This document shows positions 10,226 to 22,139 of a DNA stretch of 64,000 nt, piece after piece. Both the position numbers and the translations under genes were made by a program. The stretch's first letter is position 1, and each line of letters opens with the position of its first letter. Below the pieces are notes generated by a model. The model was given only the letters and a program-made list of their open reading frames with translations. It was not told where the DNA came from and did no database searches. Source of the DNA: Steinernema hermaphroditum (lineage: Eukaryota; Nematoda; Chromadorea; Rhabditida; Steinernematidae); NCBI GenBank assembly GCA_030435675.1, contig CM059623.1:9946012-10010011 (forward strand). Reading direction: 5' to 3'.

Positions 10226-12602
10226 ATGTTCTATTCCTACAACGCACTGTCAAAAAAAGGTCCATTAGCCAGCATCTGGCTGGCCGTACACTGGGAAAAG
10301 AAGCTCTCAAAAGCAACCATCTGCAGTGTCAGTGTGAAAGATGCCGTCGATGAAGTCAAAAAGCCGACTGTAGGTGACTTATCGTAGGCACCGCATATGC
10401 TTCGATTTCAGCAAGAGCTAGCATTTCGAACGACAGGCCATCTTCTTCTCGGAATTGTGAGGATCTACGCGAAGAAAACGAACTACCTTTTCTCAGACGC
10501 GCACGACATCGTCTTGCGACTCAAAGCCGCCTTCACATCGAGCGGAGAAAGACTGTTGCTGGACGAAGACGATGCAGTCCTACGCGATCCTACCCCACTA
10601 CGTGACGTAGGCATTCACGTTCATAGTACTCCTTCAATGCGATCTTCTAGATGGGCATCGAAGTCGAGTTCATCGACTACGACGAGGACGATCCAGCTGT
10701 TAATGGTGTCCGACCACTGGAAATCACTCTACCCGAAGAGGATCTTTTTGATTTTGATGACCGATCCGAGCGGACAGGCACTGTAGGTCAATGTCAACCT
10801 GCTGAACAGCTCATAGTTCATTCAGCGAACTGAAAACTCTGTGGGTCTTGCTGAGGACAGTTTTGACATTGGCAGCGATCGCTTGGCTCGTGCTGGACCC
10901 CTTTTCGGGAACAAAGAGTCCTTTCCCCTACAAGCAGAGGCCAGACGAGCTGGAACGCCTGGCAGCTTCTTAAGCGTTGCCCATCCCTCCTTTGATGAAC
11001 TTCTTCTCGCCGAAGACAATTTCGGGGACGAGAACGCGCCCTTGCATTCTGGGGTTTTCGACGGAGCGGAACCCATGGCCGTGGACGGTGCAAAGCCACC
11101 GGAGCAGGCTGGCGATCAGCTGTGGTCAGGGGATCGAACGCCTTTTGGTGATGTGACCAATGCCACCCCACGTATGCATCTTCCTCTCAGTCGCTGTCAC
11201 AATGAGTGATCATTATAGAGGCTCTTCTAAGTGATACAGGAGTGTTCGGCGCTGCAGATGACCAGGCTCTCCAGCAACCCCCTGACATGGCTGAGCCAAT
11301 GGACGTTGATCAGCCAGCGGAAGCCATCCCCAACATTTCGCATTTTGCAGCGCCCAATGGTAATAGTGCATACAAGGAGCGGAACCTATTCCTTTAGATG
11401 GCCCCGACAGTTTCGTCCTGGAACCCCTTAACATGTCCGAAGTTCCCGTTCGGCATCGAGCGACTCGGAAACAGCGACGTCTACTTGTTGACAGAGAATC
11501 TAAGCTTTCAGATGCGGAGATTGGAGAACAGGTTTCGGACATCCAGTATGTTCACAATTTTTGATTAATTACGAAGATGAACGACGCTTTTAGAGAGCTT
11601 CTGAGACCCGCGTTGGACATCGCGCCACCGACCAAACGTATCATGAAGATCAAGGAGACGGGAAACATGGACTATCTGATGTCGAACGCCGGCAATCGCT
11701 GGCTGTTCGGAAACGACATTCGCACAATCTACTCTTCCCATATGGAGTTCGGTCTTCGGCCAGCCGACAGCGACGAAACCCTGCTGAGTGGTCATCTACG
11801 CGAGGCATTGGATATGGCTCAGGCTGTGGAAGAGACCATTCGCCCGGCTACTCCTGCACACTCCGAAATCGAAGTAAATCCAATGACTCCAGTGGCACCT
11901 GTATGTTCAACAGTACTTGTGTCTTCAAGCCCTGTAAAAACACTCTAGGACTTCATCGAACAACCAAGTGAGCTCTTTGCCCCCGTGGAACACACTCGGA
12001 GACGAACTGCCACTCCGGCACCCAGTGCTGAACTCCTCGGATCTCCTGTCCTAATGGTTAGTATAGCTCTTTGGCGACTAATGCGATGACTCTCTAGGAA
12101 ACCGATGAGCGTCCTAAGACCCCGTTAGGCGAGATTTCTGGTGCGGGGTACTTGGACGCAACACCCGCACAACCATCGGTAAGAACTTCGCGACCATACA
12201 TCATCGAGTTTATCACAAACTTAGGGATTACGCGATGAAAGCGGCGACATCCTCGACCCTCTTTCTACCAGTCGACTTGCCCACGAAAGGCGAAAGAAGG
12301 ACATGACCTTTATATCGGTAGCTGAGAAGAAGGAGCTCATAGATCACATCACTGAAGGACTGGCGACGTCCAATGAGGTTTCACCCTTGCTATACATATA
12401 TGTTGAAAACGACTCATTCCTATTTCAGATCACTTTCTCCAGCTTCGTATCAAAAGATGACTCTCGAAAAGTCGCCGCTCGCAGATTCTTCGCTATTCTA
12501 GAATGTCGAAAAAATAGAGAAATCAAAATACGACAAGACGAACCATATGGCGAGATTTACATTGAGCGTGACCTCAATCTGCCGACCTCTGCATCACACT
12601 GA
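10226..12602 (+). CDS. RAD21: Cohesin kleisin subunit RAD21/SCC1
   Basis: Eleven exons (10226-10369, 10412-10606, 10651-10782, 10826-11171, 11219-11359, 11398-11545, 11594-11900, 11949-12056, 12098-12178, 12225-12377, 12429-12602) encode 642 aa with consistent phases. The N-terminal kleisin domain opens MFYSYNALSKKGPLASIWLA and continues FRTTGHLLLGIVRIYAKKTNYL, close to the SMC3-binding end of RAD21. The middle is acidic and disordered. RKQRRLLVDRE and LDIAPPTKRIMKIKETG match the conserved central segment. The C-terminal winged-helix domain holds RKVAARRFFAILECRKNREIKIRQDEPYGEI, which binds the SMC1 head. RAD21 closes the cohesin ring and is cut by separase at anaphase. A meiotic paralogue (REC8, COH-3/4) is less likely given the central PPTK match. 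AG-GT choices at exons 4/5 and 6/7 are by phase. Confidence 0.93.
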
Positions 12603-12640
12603 TCTCTGATTGTTTCATGTACATAATTTGTTAGTTATCA

Positions 12641-13079
12641 ATGAAAGCTACTCGTGCAGCTGACTTGCAATGTCGATACCTAATGAGATATCTACATAAT
12701 AAGGGGTAAGAAACGAGAGGATTGGAGTATCAGTGGGGAATCTCAAGAGTCATTGTCACTTCTAGACGTTTGCCTAATTAGATTTAGATATAACGAAAGA
12801 ACATAAACAGAAAGTTGCTTCGTGGCTTTCAGAAAGATACATAATCAAAGAATGCAGAAATCGAAGGGCCGATGAATTGAAAGGACCCCTGAATTACCAG
12901 TGTCTTTTCTTATATTCCTTTAGCCAAACCACGCATCATTGACTTTCAGATTACAAGTCGCTCGTGACACTCTACGGATGAAGGGCGAACCGGAGGAGAA
13001 ACAAAGAAATGTCATCTTGGATGCACTCATCCGTATCATTCAGCAATGTTCCATCATCGTCCATTTATTCGACGACTGA
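12641..13079 (+). CDS. Small conserved-looking protein, 64 aa, two exons
   Basis: Two exons, 12641-12705 and 12950-13079, separated by a 244-bp intron with a GTAAGA donor and TTTCAG acceptor. The donor leaves phase 2 (GG) and the acceptor supplies A, giving an uninterrupted 64-codon frame. The product starts MKATRAADLQCRYLMRYLHN, has charged KGEPEEKQRN in the middle and a hydrophobic Ile-rich helix (ALIRIIQQCSIIVHLF) before a DD end. It looks like two amphipathic helices. I do not recognise it. It lies 38 bp after the RAD21 stop in the same direction, so it could be an operon partner or an alternative 3' end of that transcript. It ends 48 bp from the stop of the convergent gene. Confidence 0.5.
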
Positions 13080-13127
13080 CTTAGATTGGAAACACCGACA
13101 ATCACGAGTCATAAAGTTGTGCTGTCT

Positions 13128-15989
13128 TTAGTCCCTAATGGCAATCTCAAGGTTATCACTCGGTATGCTGAACCCGTTATTGTAAGAGATGTTCTCGACT
13201 CCTGTGGCGGCAGCGAGACACAGGTAGTCACTCGGTTCCATATTTTCTAAAAGCGATCGATTAGCACGAACGCCTGCTACTCGCACGACTACCTGTTTCT
13301 AAACAAAATCTGAAGTAAATCCACTCTTTGGTTATCTTCACTGGATCCGCTTTCTCCCAGGGAGAACCATATTTCACACTGTGGTCAGAATGGACGGTGT
13401 AGAACATGTGGACGAACTGAACAAGATCCGTCGGTCAAAGTAGTCATGGACAAGAACTAACCTCATTGGGGTCGGGCTCGCTTGACGCTCTACATTGAAC
13501 TCTAACTGTACATGATCTCAAGAGACCATTTTCTGTCTCTGACCACTTTGGCAGTAGTTCCATCTTGATAACCCGATTCAGTGTTCCGCCAATGAAATAT
13601 TCGTCGTTGATGGCACGGTACTCTCTCGGCAGAACAGCGTCAAAGGCGTCGTTTACGTACTTCAGGCTTGGGTCATACTTAGATGCTACGCGAATCTGGA
13701 ACTGGTGAGGTAAGCGAAGACTCTAAGGTTTCTCTTACCGTGCTGTCCAGTTGTATTTGATTTGGAACGACCTCCTCCTCGTCGCTCGGCCACTTTGGAT
13801 TCATAAACTAGAAATAATGGAATGTGAACGCACCCCAGAGTACCCGTGGCCAACTAACATACCTTCTCGTACAGCGCTTCGATCTCCTTCCGAACTTCTT
13901 CTCGAGGCTCCCACTTAGTGATCTCTTTGGATGAACCATCTCTGGCCTTCTTGTCCTGCTCGAGCTGATATCGAATAAGATCGCGATCTCCTTCGTAGTC
14001 TTCTGGGATCAGCTCCATCATCTGATCTACCGGATTCCCTTTACCGTCCCACTGTTTCAAGGGTTCTGTTCTTGGTAGCAGAAACAGCTTACGATCAGTC
14101 GGCGGTGGAGGATGTAGCGTAATCTTTACACTCTGAATAATGATTGAGTCGTCTGAGTCTGAGTCAGAAACGGACAGGGTTTCTTGGGCGTCGAAGAATT
14201 CGTCACTTTCAGGAGACGATATGGATGTGGCCGGCATGGAGCTACTGCTACTTGGCAATTCAGTGACTGGCGAATTGTTGGAATTGACACGAAAGCTCTC
14301 GCCCACGGATACTCGACTCTTGTGAGGCATCACCTGCTCAGTAGACAAGGCCTCCTCACGTCGGCACAGTTTCAGTTCTTTGATGTCAATTTCTTCTATT
14401 TTTATGGCTTGATTCTTGACACGAGACGTTTCATTTGTGTCGTCTTCCTCTTCAGTTTCTTCGGACGAGCAAAGAGCTTTGTTTGCAGGAATCAAGTTGT
14501 CCATATCTTCTGTTTTAAAGATTGCTCGGATTTTTTTTGATTTTGGTCCTTCTGGTTCTTTCTTTACCATAGTGGTCTGTTGTTTTTCTTGCTTTGCTCT
14601 TCTTGTCAAAGTAGTGTGAGACCGCTTTCGCGAAATTTTATCTGAAAATAAGTTGTGTGAAGTCTCATTAGGAGGGCAAACAACCAACCTTTGGGTTCAT
14701 CCTTCATGGGAAGGGGGGTGCTGGAATCAATTCCAGCGCGCTCCCCTAAAAAAGAATCTTGTGATTCTTCTTGAGCTTCTTCCGGTTCTTCCACTACTCC
14801 AACTCTCGGTGGACAAGAAGATTCGGATGAACCGCCCGCTAATCTAGATCATCATTATCACTTATGATCAGTGCTAATCACGCCTACCCACTCGTATCGG
14901 AGCTCTCAACTCCGTTGACCTGATCGGCAAACGTGAATGGTAGATTTCCGAAGTCATAGTGCGGCTGAGAAGGCTGGTTCTTGGGCATTGCCGGCCTTTT
15001 CAACATTATCTTCTGCAATGTGCTGCGTTGAAAGGAGAGACACAAACAGACACGTACTTTATCGTTACTTGTGTTAGGACAACTCTTGACGACGGGAACA
15101 TCAACATCATCGTCGTCGTCATCGGATAGCGTTATGACTAGCGCCGGCTGGCTGGGCTGAGCAGCTGGAGGTGTTCCGTTGGTGGATGAACGCCGACTTG
15201 TTACAGAAGATGGTCCTGGGGAATTGGACTGTCGAGCTCGTTTCGCCGGATCGTCCAGGCCATTAGCCAAACTTCTCTTTGCAACAATAGCGCCTTGTAT
15301 ACGTGGGACCGTCGACGGAGGTGGCATGGATCCGCTCGTGGAGTTCTACAGAACGTTGTTCCATGTGCTATCGCATGATAAAACTAACCGCAGATGGCCC
15401 AGGAAGAGATGTTCGTCGCCCATTGTGGAGTACTCCGTTAAGTTTCGGGACAGGGATAATGCGTGGCTGAACCGTTGACTAGAGCATCGGGAAACACAGA
15501 ATCTCTTTACCTCGGGCACAGGGTCCACTGACGCTCTGACCACTTTCAGCTGCTCGTTCATGAGTTCTTGTTCAGACCTACGGTGACCAGTTCCATTCTT
15601 GATAATTCCATTTGGCGATGCAGACTGGCGCGAAGACGATGCAGAAGGTTGCCCATCCACTGCATACCTCTTTTGAATCGCTACCCGAGTATTTCTCTCG
15701 TGGTGAAGCTGTATTCTGACGGCTTTCAGTTCATTTTGCATCCGAACAAATTTTTCGCTGGCAGTCCGTCTCAATTGGCTTATGTGGTCATCGACGCCGG
15801 CCAAGAGCCTCTGCTTCGAATCAATCTCGGCACGAAGCCGCTGCACCTCCTGGGTCTTCTTCTGCAGCGCTTCGGTCAGCTTCTGAACATGAGAACTATC
15901 GCGTGGCTAGGATTGGCTACGACTACCTGAACTAACGATACATGGCCCAAGCCGACGAAACCGCTGCGAGAGGACGGTCCCTGCGCCAT
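13128..15989 (-). CDS. Nuclear coiled-coil protein with SUMO-interacting-type motifs, 774 aa
   Basis: Ten exons on the minus strand: 15989-15927, 15882-15511, 15345-15058, 15012-14892, 14838-14689, 14641-13863, 13807-13739, 13701-13462, 13416-13293 and 13246-13128, all in phase. Residues ~22-100 form a charged coiled coil (KLTEALQKKTQEVQRLRAE). Basic clusters such as PAKRARQ and KISRKRS look like nuclear localisation signals. PALVITLSDDDDDD is a textbook SUMO-interacting motif (hydrophobic VITL followed by acids), and SDSDSDDSIIIQSVK may be a second. The final ~200 residues look folded (WPSDEEEVVPNQIQL, YDPSLKYVNDAFDAVLPREY). I do not recognise a named family. ATF7IP-like chromatin factors share the coiled coil plus SIM layout, but the C-terminus does not look like their FN3 domain. 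An alternative in-frame Met lies at 16076. Confidence 0.72.
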
Positions 15990-18082
15990 GGCACGTGGGA
16001 GAAGAATATGTCGCGCCTTCGGGGGCGAGATCCGAGCAGTCTGGAATAGTGGCAGATGGATAGGACCTCTTGGCAAGACGCCAACTCGCGCGCGTTTTCG
16101 GGTTAATGTGGAAGCGATGCGAAGGAGATCCGTAAATTGACCGTTGTGCCGTTGTGTGAGGCAGCGGAAGCCCCAAGTTCACACCTTTTAGAGCGGGCCC
16201 ACAACGGCGTTTTCATGCGGAGTCGATATTTGATTTCGCGACGAGACCAAGGTTGCTACTGATGTAGATGTAGACATCGTGAAAACGAGGACGTTTTTTG
16301 ATTGCCCTTGCGATCCTTTGATGGGAAATCGATCGCTTTGGAGGGCGAAAAAATGGTGGAACGTAAGGAGGGCCGACGGATCGTAAAATTCAAAAAACAC
16401 ATTAAAAAAGTGCGCCATAGAATGTACGGCATAATCGCGACATTTGCGCAAACAAAGCGACAATTCGCACCTTTGTACTGAACTCAAGGTTTGATAGAGG
16501 TGTTTTGTTTTGTGCGTTTTTCACATTATTCAACTGACAATGAGAAGCACAGTGTTAATAAAAGTCATGCAATACATGTTCACAAAACAACCGGGTTATC
16601 CGGGTTAGTGAATAATCATGTTTGCAGTTTAGACGAAATCGAAATCGGAACAACAAAATCTGATATTTTCTTCTTCCAAGTAACTGATCATAACAGAAAA
16701 ATATGACCTTTCCATCTGCCGACAGCAGAGTCTGCGGTCTCCGTTTTATCGCCCGTCTGTCTCTTTGTCTGTCTGTGGCGCAGATATACAACAGTTCAAA
16801 AGAAAGCCTTTCTTTCATTTGTATGGCAACGCCTTGTATTCGAAGTTACCAATGGAGATTTTGATTTTGGCATCGATAGCCAATCCAGTAAACATAGGTA
16901 AACAATCCAGTAAAGACGTAAACAACGATTACTTCCTAGAGCTTTAGATATTGGTAAAATTGTCAAAAAAAGCATTCCGCTTTTAATATAAAACTAGTCG
17001 ATTCAGAAAACGCGTAGAGGTTCTAACATCTGCGGTCAAAATATAAATGTGAGCTGTAGAGATGTGGGTGAACAACACGTTACACTTCACGGGAGCAGTT
17101 CTCTACACGGAATGGGAACATGGGAACCAAGCAATAAAAACATAAAGATGATCATAAAGTGACAAGGCGATTCTGCCTCAATATCTGTGGAACAAGAATG
17201 CAGAGGAAAGCGCAAAGAAATACACTCGATCGACACATATGCTACTAAGATGATGTTGACAAGGAGATTTATCGATTCTCTGGCGACTGGGTACTTGAAG
17301 CCTTGTGATGGAAGACTACGAAGCTGTGACAAGAGTATATTGTAGTGAACTGGCGAACATGGCGAATTTACACTTTTGACATGGTTACCCGACAGTATTA
17401 CTTCTGTATTTTCCAAATCAACACCACCTTATACCACGAAAAAGGCGTATAATCCTTTGAAGCAACAAAGAAACCCAAAGGGAAACTTTTAAAAAGCAGA
17501 TTATTTGTGCAGAGAAAGGTCGTCGTAGCATTGAGTGGTCTCAGTGCAGTTAGTTCTGGCAGCTGCTCGAACGTAGCGTAAAAAAATCAATAAATCGATT
17601 TGGTCGTCGTTGACAACCTATGTGGTGCTTTAAGAATGTTATGACAATAGAGGTTGAAGACAGCGCTTCCTACGATCACCGTTACCTTATGTAAAATTCA
17701 TTTTCGTGTGACTTGAAAAGACTTGATTTCATTTGCCTACAAGATCTATAAGAAAAGACTCTTATGAAGGCACGCCTGGTTAGCGTTCCCCTTAGTGAGT
17801 CGAATTTTTTCGAAAGTCATAAGATTGGTTTGGATATCTGCACTTTGAAGGTGTGCTAGCTAATCTCTGAAAACTTCCCTTCTAAGATTCTTTTTGTTTG
17901 CTAGATGGATTAGTTCTCGAAAAACAACGATCATATGTACTGGTGATGAATGTAATTTTAGAAAATAGCGTCTTTGACAAGCTATTTATTCCTCCTCTGA
18001 AGTAATGTTGTTAACGGTTATGGGGTCGACAATTGAGTACAAAGAATAATTGATGTCAAAATGCACTTTTGGCAAAGCAGTG
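15990..18082. other. Intergenic, no gene supported
   Basis: About 2.1 kb. The first 200 bases are GC-richer and probably hold the promoter of the nuclear protein gene. The rest is AT-rich, and no open frame had credible splice sites, signal peptide or homology. Confidence 0.4.
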
Positions 18083-18608
18083 TCAGAACCCATGATGTCC
18101 TCCTGAGTAATCCCCTCCAGAATGGCCACTGAAGCCATGATCCGTAGTCGAATGGCCACCGAATCCGTGACTATGTGTGTGATGACCAGAGGAACTGTGG
18201 TCGGTATGATGAGAATGGGTGTAGTGGCTATCGTGGTGAGTGCTGTGTTTGGAAGGCTCGTGATGTTTGTGGTGATGATTCTCGGTTACAACTCCCGAGT
18301 TTACAGTGTCCATCAGTAGCAGCTGCGTGGCCAAGTTGTTCGCGGGTACGGTAGATGTCTTTGGCTTTGAAGGCTTCACGGATCTTTTGGAACGTCGTTG
18401 AGCAGAACCTAAGACGAAAGTGAGTCGATATTACCATTGTGTGGACAAACCACGATCCAAGCTCTCCTTCCTGCGGTATTCCTGTTTGATTCGGGGGCGA
18501 GGGATCTCGCATCCGTAGTAAACACCGGACGAGTGGCATCTGGGTGTCGCCAGATCATAAGAGGTCTCTTCTTTTTGACGTTTCCGAAGACAAATGCCCA
18601 TCTGGACA
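18083..18608 (-). CDS. His/Ser/Gly-rich protein, 3' exons (5' end not resolved)
   Basis: The last exon, 18408-18083, encodes GSAQRRSKRSVKPSK, then a His-rich C-terminus with TENHHHKHHEPSKH, DSHYTHSHHTDHSS, GHHTHSHGFGG and a final GGHHGF. RRSKR is a possible furin-type site. The upstream exon (18608-18435) encodes SRWAFVFGNVKKKRPLM and joins in phase through either a 26-bp intron with a good donor (GTAATA) or a 37-bp one with a poor donor. No start codon or signal peptide was located with confidence. Likely a secreted or metal-binding low-complexity protein; the His content suggests Zn, Cu or haem binding, which is inference. The exon at 19363-19636 has a similar WAxV start and may be a relative. 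Confidence 0.55.
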
Positions 18609-19362
18609 CTGGAGAGTGGAATGACAAGAAAGGAAAAAGGAGTGTTTGTCAGAGTGATCTGATGAGTAACCGAGCTTTCGATAGTGATTAGTCATGTGCA
18701 AATTAAAATGTAAATATTTGCCTGTATAGCCAGAGCCACTTGCACTGTTCACATGACATTGTGTGCGGTGACAATTACGAACAAAGACGAGTGATTCAGA
18801 TTCCTTTGGCAGGATTGCGATTCAATAAAACAGAAATCGGTTTCTGTGTTTACGAATTCATTATGGCATAGGAACCTCAATAAGATACTAATGACAACAC
18901 TGAACTGTACTGCCTTCCCGGGGCAACTGTTCTGTCAATGGTAGTAGAATATCTATGATGGTTTCTGTATGTGACAGTTCTCTTCGGCTTCGATGGTTGC
19001 GTTTAACACTTGGAATATCGATGAAAGGAGCTGTGGTTGTGCGGCACTATGTGGCTTTTAGAACGTAAGTCGAAGGAGCGGGAATTGATCGAGATTAACA
19101 AAAATGTTTCTTCTTTACTAGCATTGCGGAATACTTGATATTCACTTACTTTTTATCCAAAAATAGCCAAAAATCAAAGCTGTTTTGTTTACCATTACGG
19201 ATTTAGATATTCGTTGTCCCGTTATTATGGAAAATTGGTGGAAGATTTCATAACACTGACTTCATTTCACATTTGACTTCAAACAATAACAAAAATTCAA
19301 GAAGGTTTATTTCCTTTCACAGCCCTGCACGGTAAAAGCAGATTAACTGGGGAACAAGACGG

Positions 19363-19636
19363 TCACTCTCCGCCACAGTCAGCCGCACTGCTGCTGTTGA
19401 AGGTGTCGCAGTGTGAAGCAGAGTGATGACCTCCCGAGTCAGTCGTCGAACAGTGATGCTGAGAAGATTGGGAAGATGTAAACTGTAGAATGTCGATGGA
19501 TGCGCCGAAAGTCCTATGACCAGATTTGTTTTTCGGTGTTCGGTTGTAGTAACCTTGATGGCTAGCTGGAAAGCAGTCCCTAGAACGAACGGTAGGTAGG
19601 TAGGGGTCTTCGAGGACGTTCAAAACAACCGCCCAT
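19363..19636 (-). CDS. Terminal exon of a Ser/His/Cys-rich protein (partial)
   Basis: An open frame after a good acceptor (CTTTAG at 19637-19642) encodes WAVVLNVLEDPYLPTVRSRD, then a hydrophilic stretch with SSQSSQHHCSTTDSGGHHS and a final AADCGGE. The start WAVV and following P/R/D-rich segment resemble the penultimate exon of the gene at 18083-18608, suggesting tandem paralogues. An upstream exon is plausible at about 19812-19873, but its phase does not fit, so the 5' end is left open. The function is unknown. Confidence 0.4.
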
Positions 19637-19979
19637 CTAAAGTACAAATTCAGAATCTGTGGATATATTATTGCTAATTGCGCGTGCAACACTTTTGAAT
19701 ATGCAAACGAACGAAGCGAACTTTACGAACTTAATCGATAGTTGCCTCAGATGAGAGCAGATGTCAACGCGAGTATAACCACAGTGTGACTTAACTCATG
19801 GATGACCTACCAAAAGAATTGCCACGAAAACCTCGTCGATGGGTTGTTCCATAGATGTTATCGACGTTTGGCTCCGTCTAAAGGAAATCCACAGAAGGAT
19901 GCTTCCCACTTCTACGTGAAACGTTGCTTATCGAAATTTATTTGATAATAACCACATCATCACACATTTTCTGAATTAT

Positions 19980-20198
19980 TCAGTGGTAGGTGGTAGTGTA
20001 CATCGGCGGCAGCTGGACACGGTGTCGCATAGGTCGCATAAAGTTACCACGATGGATTACCATCCCATCGTCGTAGTAACTTTTGAAGGTGCGGTCGGGC
20101 TGCGAATATGAGAACGCACACATCGGCCAATTAAGGCATCCGGCGGCGACTTGAAGAGGAAGAACCAACAGGAGAATGGCGAAGAAAACGGCGTTCAT
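19980..20198 (-). CDS. Small secreted peptide, 72 aa
   Basis: Single exon. Residues 1-19 form a signal peptide (MNAVFFAILLLVLPLQVAAG). The mature peptide of about 52 residues starts with a CLNWPMC pair of cysteines and is rich in Tyr, Met, Pro and Arg, ending MYTTTYH. A CATAAAA box is 34 bp upstream, and AATAAA (minus strand, about 19936-19941) follows the stop. I do not recognise the family; the CxxWPxC start faintly recalls the CPVW-x-x-NC proteins nearby. Confidence 0.72.
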   Translation of the reverse strand: MNAVFFAILLLVLPLQVAAGCLNWPMCAFSYSQPDRTFKSYYDDGMVIHRGNFMRPMRHRVQLPPMYTTTYH

Positions 20199-20231
20199 GT
20201 CTGCGATGATGAAGCCGGTTTTCTGAGCCCC

Positions 20232-20238
20232 TTTTATG
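20232..20238 (-). promoter_or_regulatory. TATA-like box CATAAAA
   Basis: CATAAAAGGGG on the minus strand, 34 bp before the ATG of the 72-aa secreted peptide. Confidence 0.5.
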
Positions 20239-21311
20239 ACAGAAAAATCTCAAAAACACAACACGAGAATTAATGTTTCGTTTCGTTTTGCAGCACATCA
20301 CCCACGATACGTAGATTTCCATGCACTAGCGACGCGCCATTTGCTGCAGCAAATAGGAATAAAACTGTTTGCACAAATTGCAAAAGTCAAGCGCCTTGAA
20401 TTAGCCAGTGTTTTTATTTGAATATCAGAATATCAGATATCAGCCAAATATTGAATATTTGAATATTCGAATATCAGCCAAATACCAAGCAAACTGTACA
20501 ACTGTCAGTTAGAAGACATTTTTCATAATTGCAAATCAGTTAAACATAAGATTTTAAATTCAATGGCTACCCAGAAACGTGGAGAGGTTCAGAATATTAC
20601 GACACGCAGTGAGATCGCGTTACATGCTGGCTACACTACATGTTCAGCTTGAATTAAGTATTTCGAATCGGTAGCGCATATCACTGTACAATGCAAGGGT
20701 GCGACGCTTTACAATTCTGGTCATATGGTCGTTATAGCGGACCAGGACAACTCGCTGCGGCTAACTCGCCGCTCAACAATAAAATAGAGACTTCAAATGG
20801 TGTACTGACAATGCAGGTCGAATTTTGGATCGGATTTTTTGGATTCGGATTTTTCAGATTTTGCTTTGGTTTCCATCGAGGATCACCTCCACAATGTGTC
20901 CTAAAAGTTTAGTTAAATAAAAAACATAATTTTAAAAAGCATCAAAAAAGAACAAACACGTAATCGGGAAACAAACTACATTACGTTATGTATGCTTGTC
21001 TTTATGCTAAATTGTCTATCACAGTACCTGGCGTTTCATATTTAGGCATTATTTTGGCGGAGAATGGGAGACACGCCCAAGAGCGAAAAGGCAAACAGAG
21101 ACACGCAACGGTGATTTTTTTCACATTTTTTCCTTCCAAAGTGCGTAGAACATCCGGTTGACTATCTCACGAAGTCTAAGCGTTATGCAAATCGACAGGT
21201 TTCACCTGGTTTTGGGATCTTTACTCAAGTTCAATCATCAAGTTTTTAAAGTTTTTTTATCAAGGTTTTCATGATAATTTGTAGTTAATGCCAAACTTTC
21301 AAGGACAGCTA
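20239..21311. other. Intergenic, no gene seen
   Basis: The sequence is AT-rich. Nested GAATAT/ATATTC words at about 20415-20485 form short palindromes. No supported exon. Confidence 0.4.
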
Positions 21312-21644
21312 TCAAGGACAGATGTATCTGCCATACACGTTGCTCCAAACGCAGAAGCCACTCTTGAATCTACTGGCTTCTTCGTCATCTCCAAAGCAGA
21401 GTCGAGGTTCGTAGTTGCAGATGCTGCGATCGAAGTGGCCGGGAGCCTCGTTGACGACGGGGACTCCACGAGCGGACTTCATCGCAAGGTCGCAGTTCGG
21501 GTTCCAAACGGGACAGTTCCAGTTGAAATTGCCGGGGTGTCTTCGGATGGAGGGCTCGCAGAGTTCTCGGCCCTGTTCATCCCAATAGCAGCGTTGCGCA
21601 CATGCGGAGGCGACGAGAAGGAGCGTGACAAAGACAGCCTTCAT
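21312..21644 (-). CDS. CPVW-family secreted protein 1a, 110 aa
   Basis: Single exon. Signal peptide MKAVFVTLLLVASACA, mature protein with eight cysteines arranged as CYWDEQGRELCEPSIRR, then WNCPVWNPNC, then Cys in SICNYEPRLCFGDDEE and a Cys-containing tail. The CPVW-N-x-N-C core recurs in four more genes here (22140, 23161, 44410, 45392), so I treat these as one family. It matches the gene at 44410 through the frame up to RFKxG, then the last ~17 residues differ (CVWSNVYGRYICP here). A CGTAAAAGCGC box sits about 40 bp upstream. Function unknown; Cys-rich small secreted proteins are often defence or effector peptides. Confidence 0.8.
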   Translation of the reverse strand: MKAVFVTLLLVASACAQRCYWDEQGRELCEPSIRRHPGNFNWNCPVWNPNCDLAMKSARGVPVVNEAPGHFDRSICNYEPRLCFGDDEEASRFKSGFCVWSNVYGRYICP

Positions 21645-22017
21645 CTCTGTTCAAGACTGGAAGACTGTGGGTATCCAGCGCTTTTACGTTCAGATAGAGA
21701 TCCTGTGGAATAATTTTTGTTGATATCTCTTTTGGCAGCAGTTCCACAGGGCGAAAAGGATTCGTTCGCCTCGTTTCAAGATATTAATTCTGTGTTTGCA
21801 AGGCGATTTTTAGGAACGGAGCTGTAAATGCTCGCTACCGTCTGAATTGCAAAATTCGCGAGTGTATCTTTACAGACAAATAGGAAACCGGAGCATTTAA
21901 TTTGAGCAATAAATTATGTAATAAACTATAAATTAAGTAAACAAATAAGCCTATGTGAATTTGGGCTGTAAGACGTAACCGTTTCGATCTAAGCGACTTC
22001 TAAGCTCTTCAACTGTT
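21365..22017 (-). repeat. Inverted segmental duplicate of 44037-44692
   Basis: About 650 bp here is the reverse complement of 44037-44692 and looks identical wherever I compared it. It carries the last codons and 3' flank of TNNI3K, the intergenic spacer, and most of a CPVW gene. Homology starts at CAGTTGAAGAGCTTAG and stops inside the CPVW coding region after AGATTCAAG. Confidence 0.85.
21951..22017 (-). pseudogene. Detached copy of the TNNI3K terminal exon
   Basis: Minus-strand codons [19 protein letters not shown] plus T and stop are the same as the last codons of TNNI3K at 44038-44103. Upstream sequence diverges abruptly, and no other TNNI3K exon is near. It came with the inverted duplication and is not a working exon by itself. 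Confidence 0.85.
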
Positions 22018-22139
22018 GTCACGATTTTGCAAATAAATTCAAAAGTATTGTTACCATTTTTGCGCTTCAACAAGTCCACACTACCAGTGAGGTGATTTAC
22101 TTGGCAATTCAGAAGAAATGAAAAATCCAACAAAACCGA

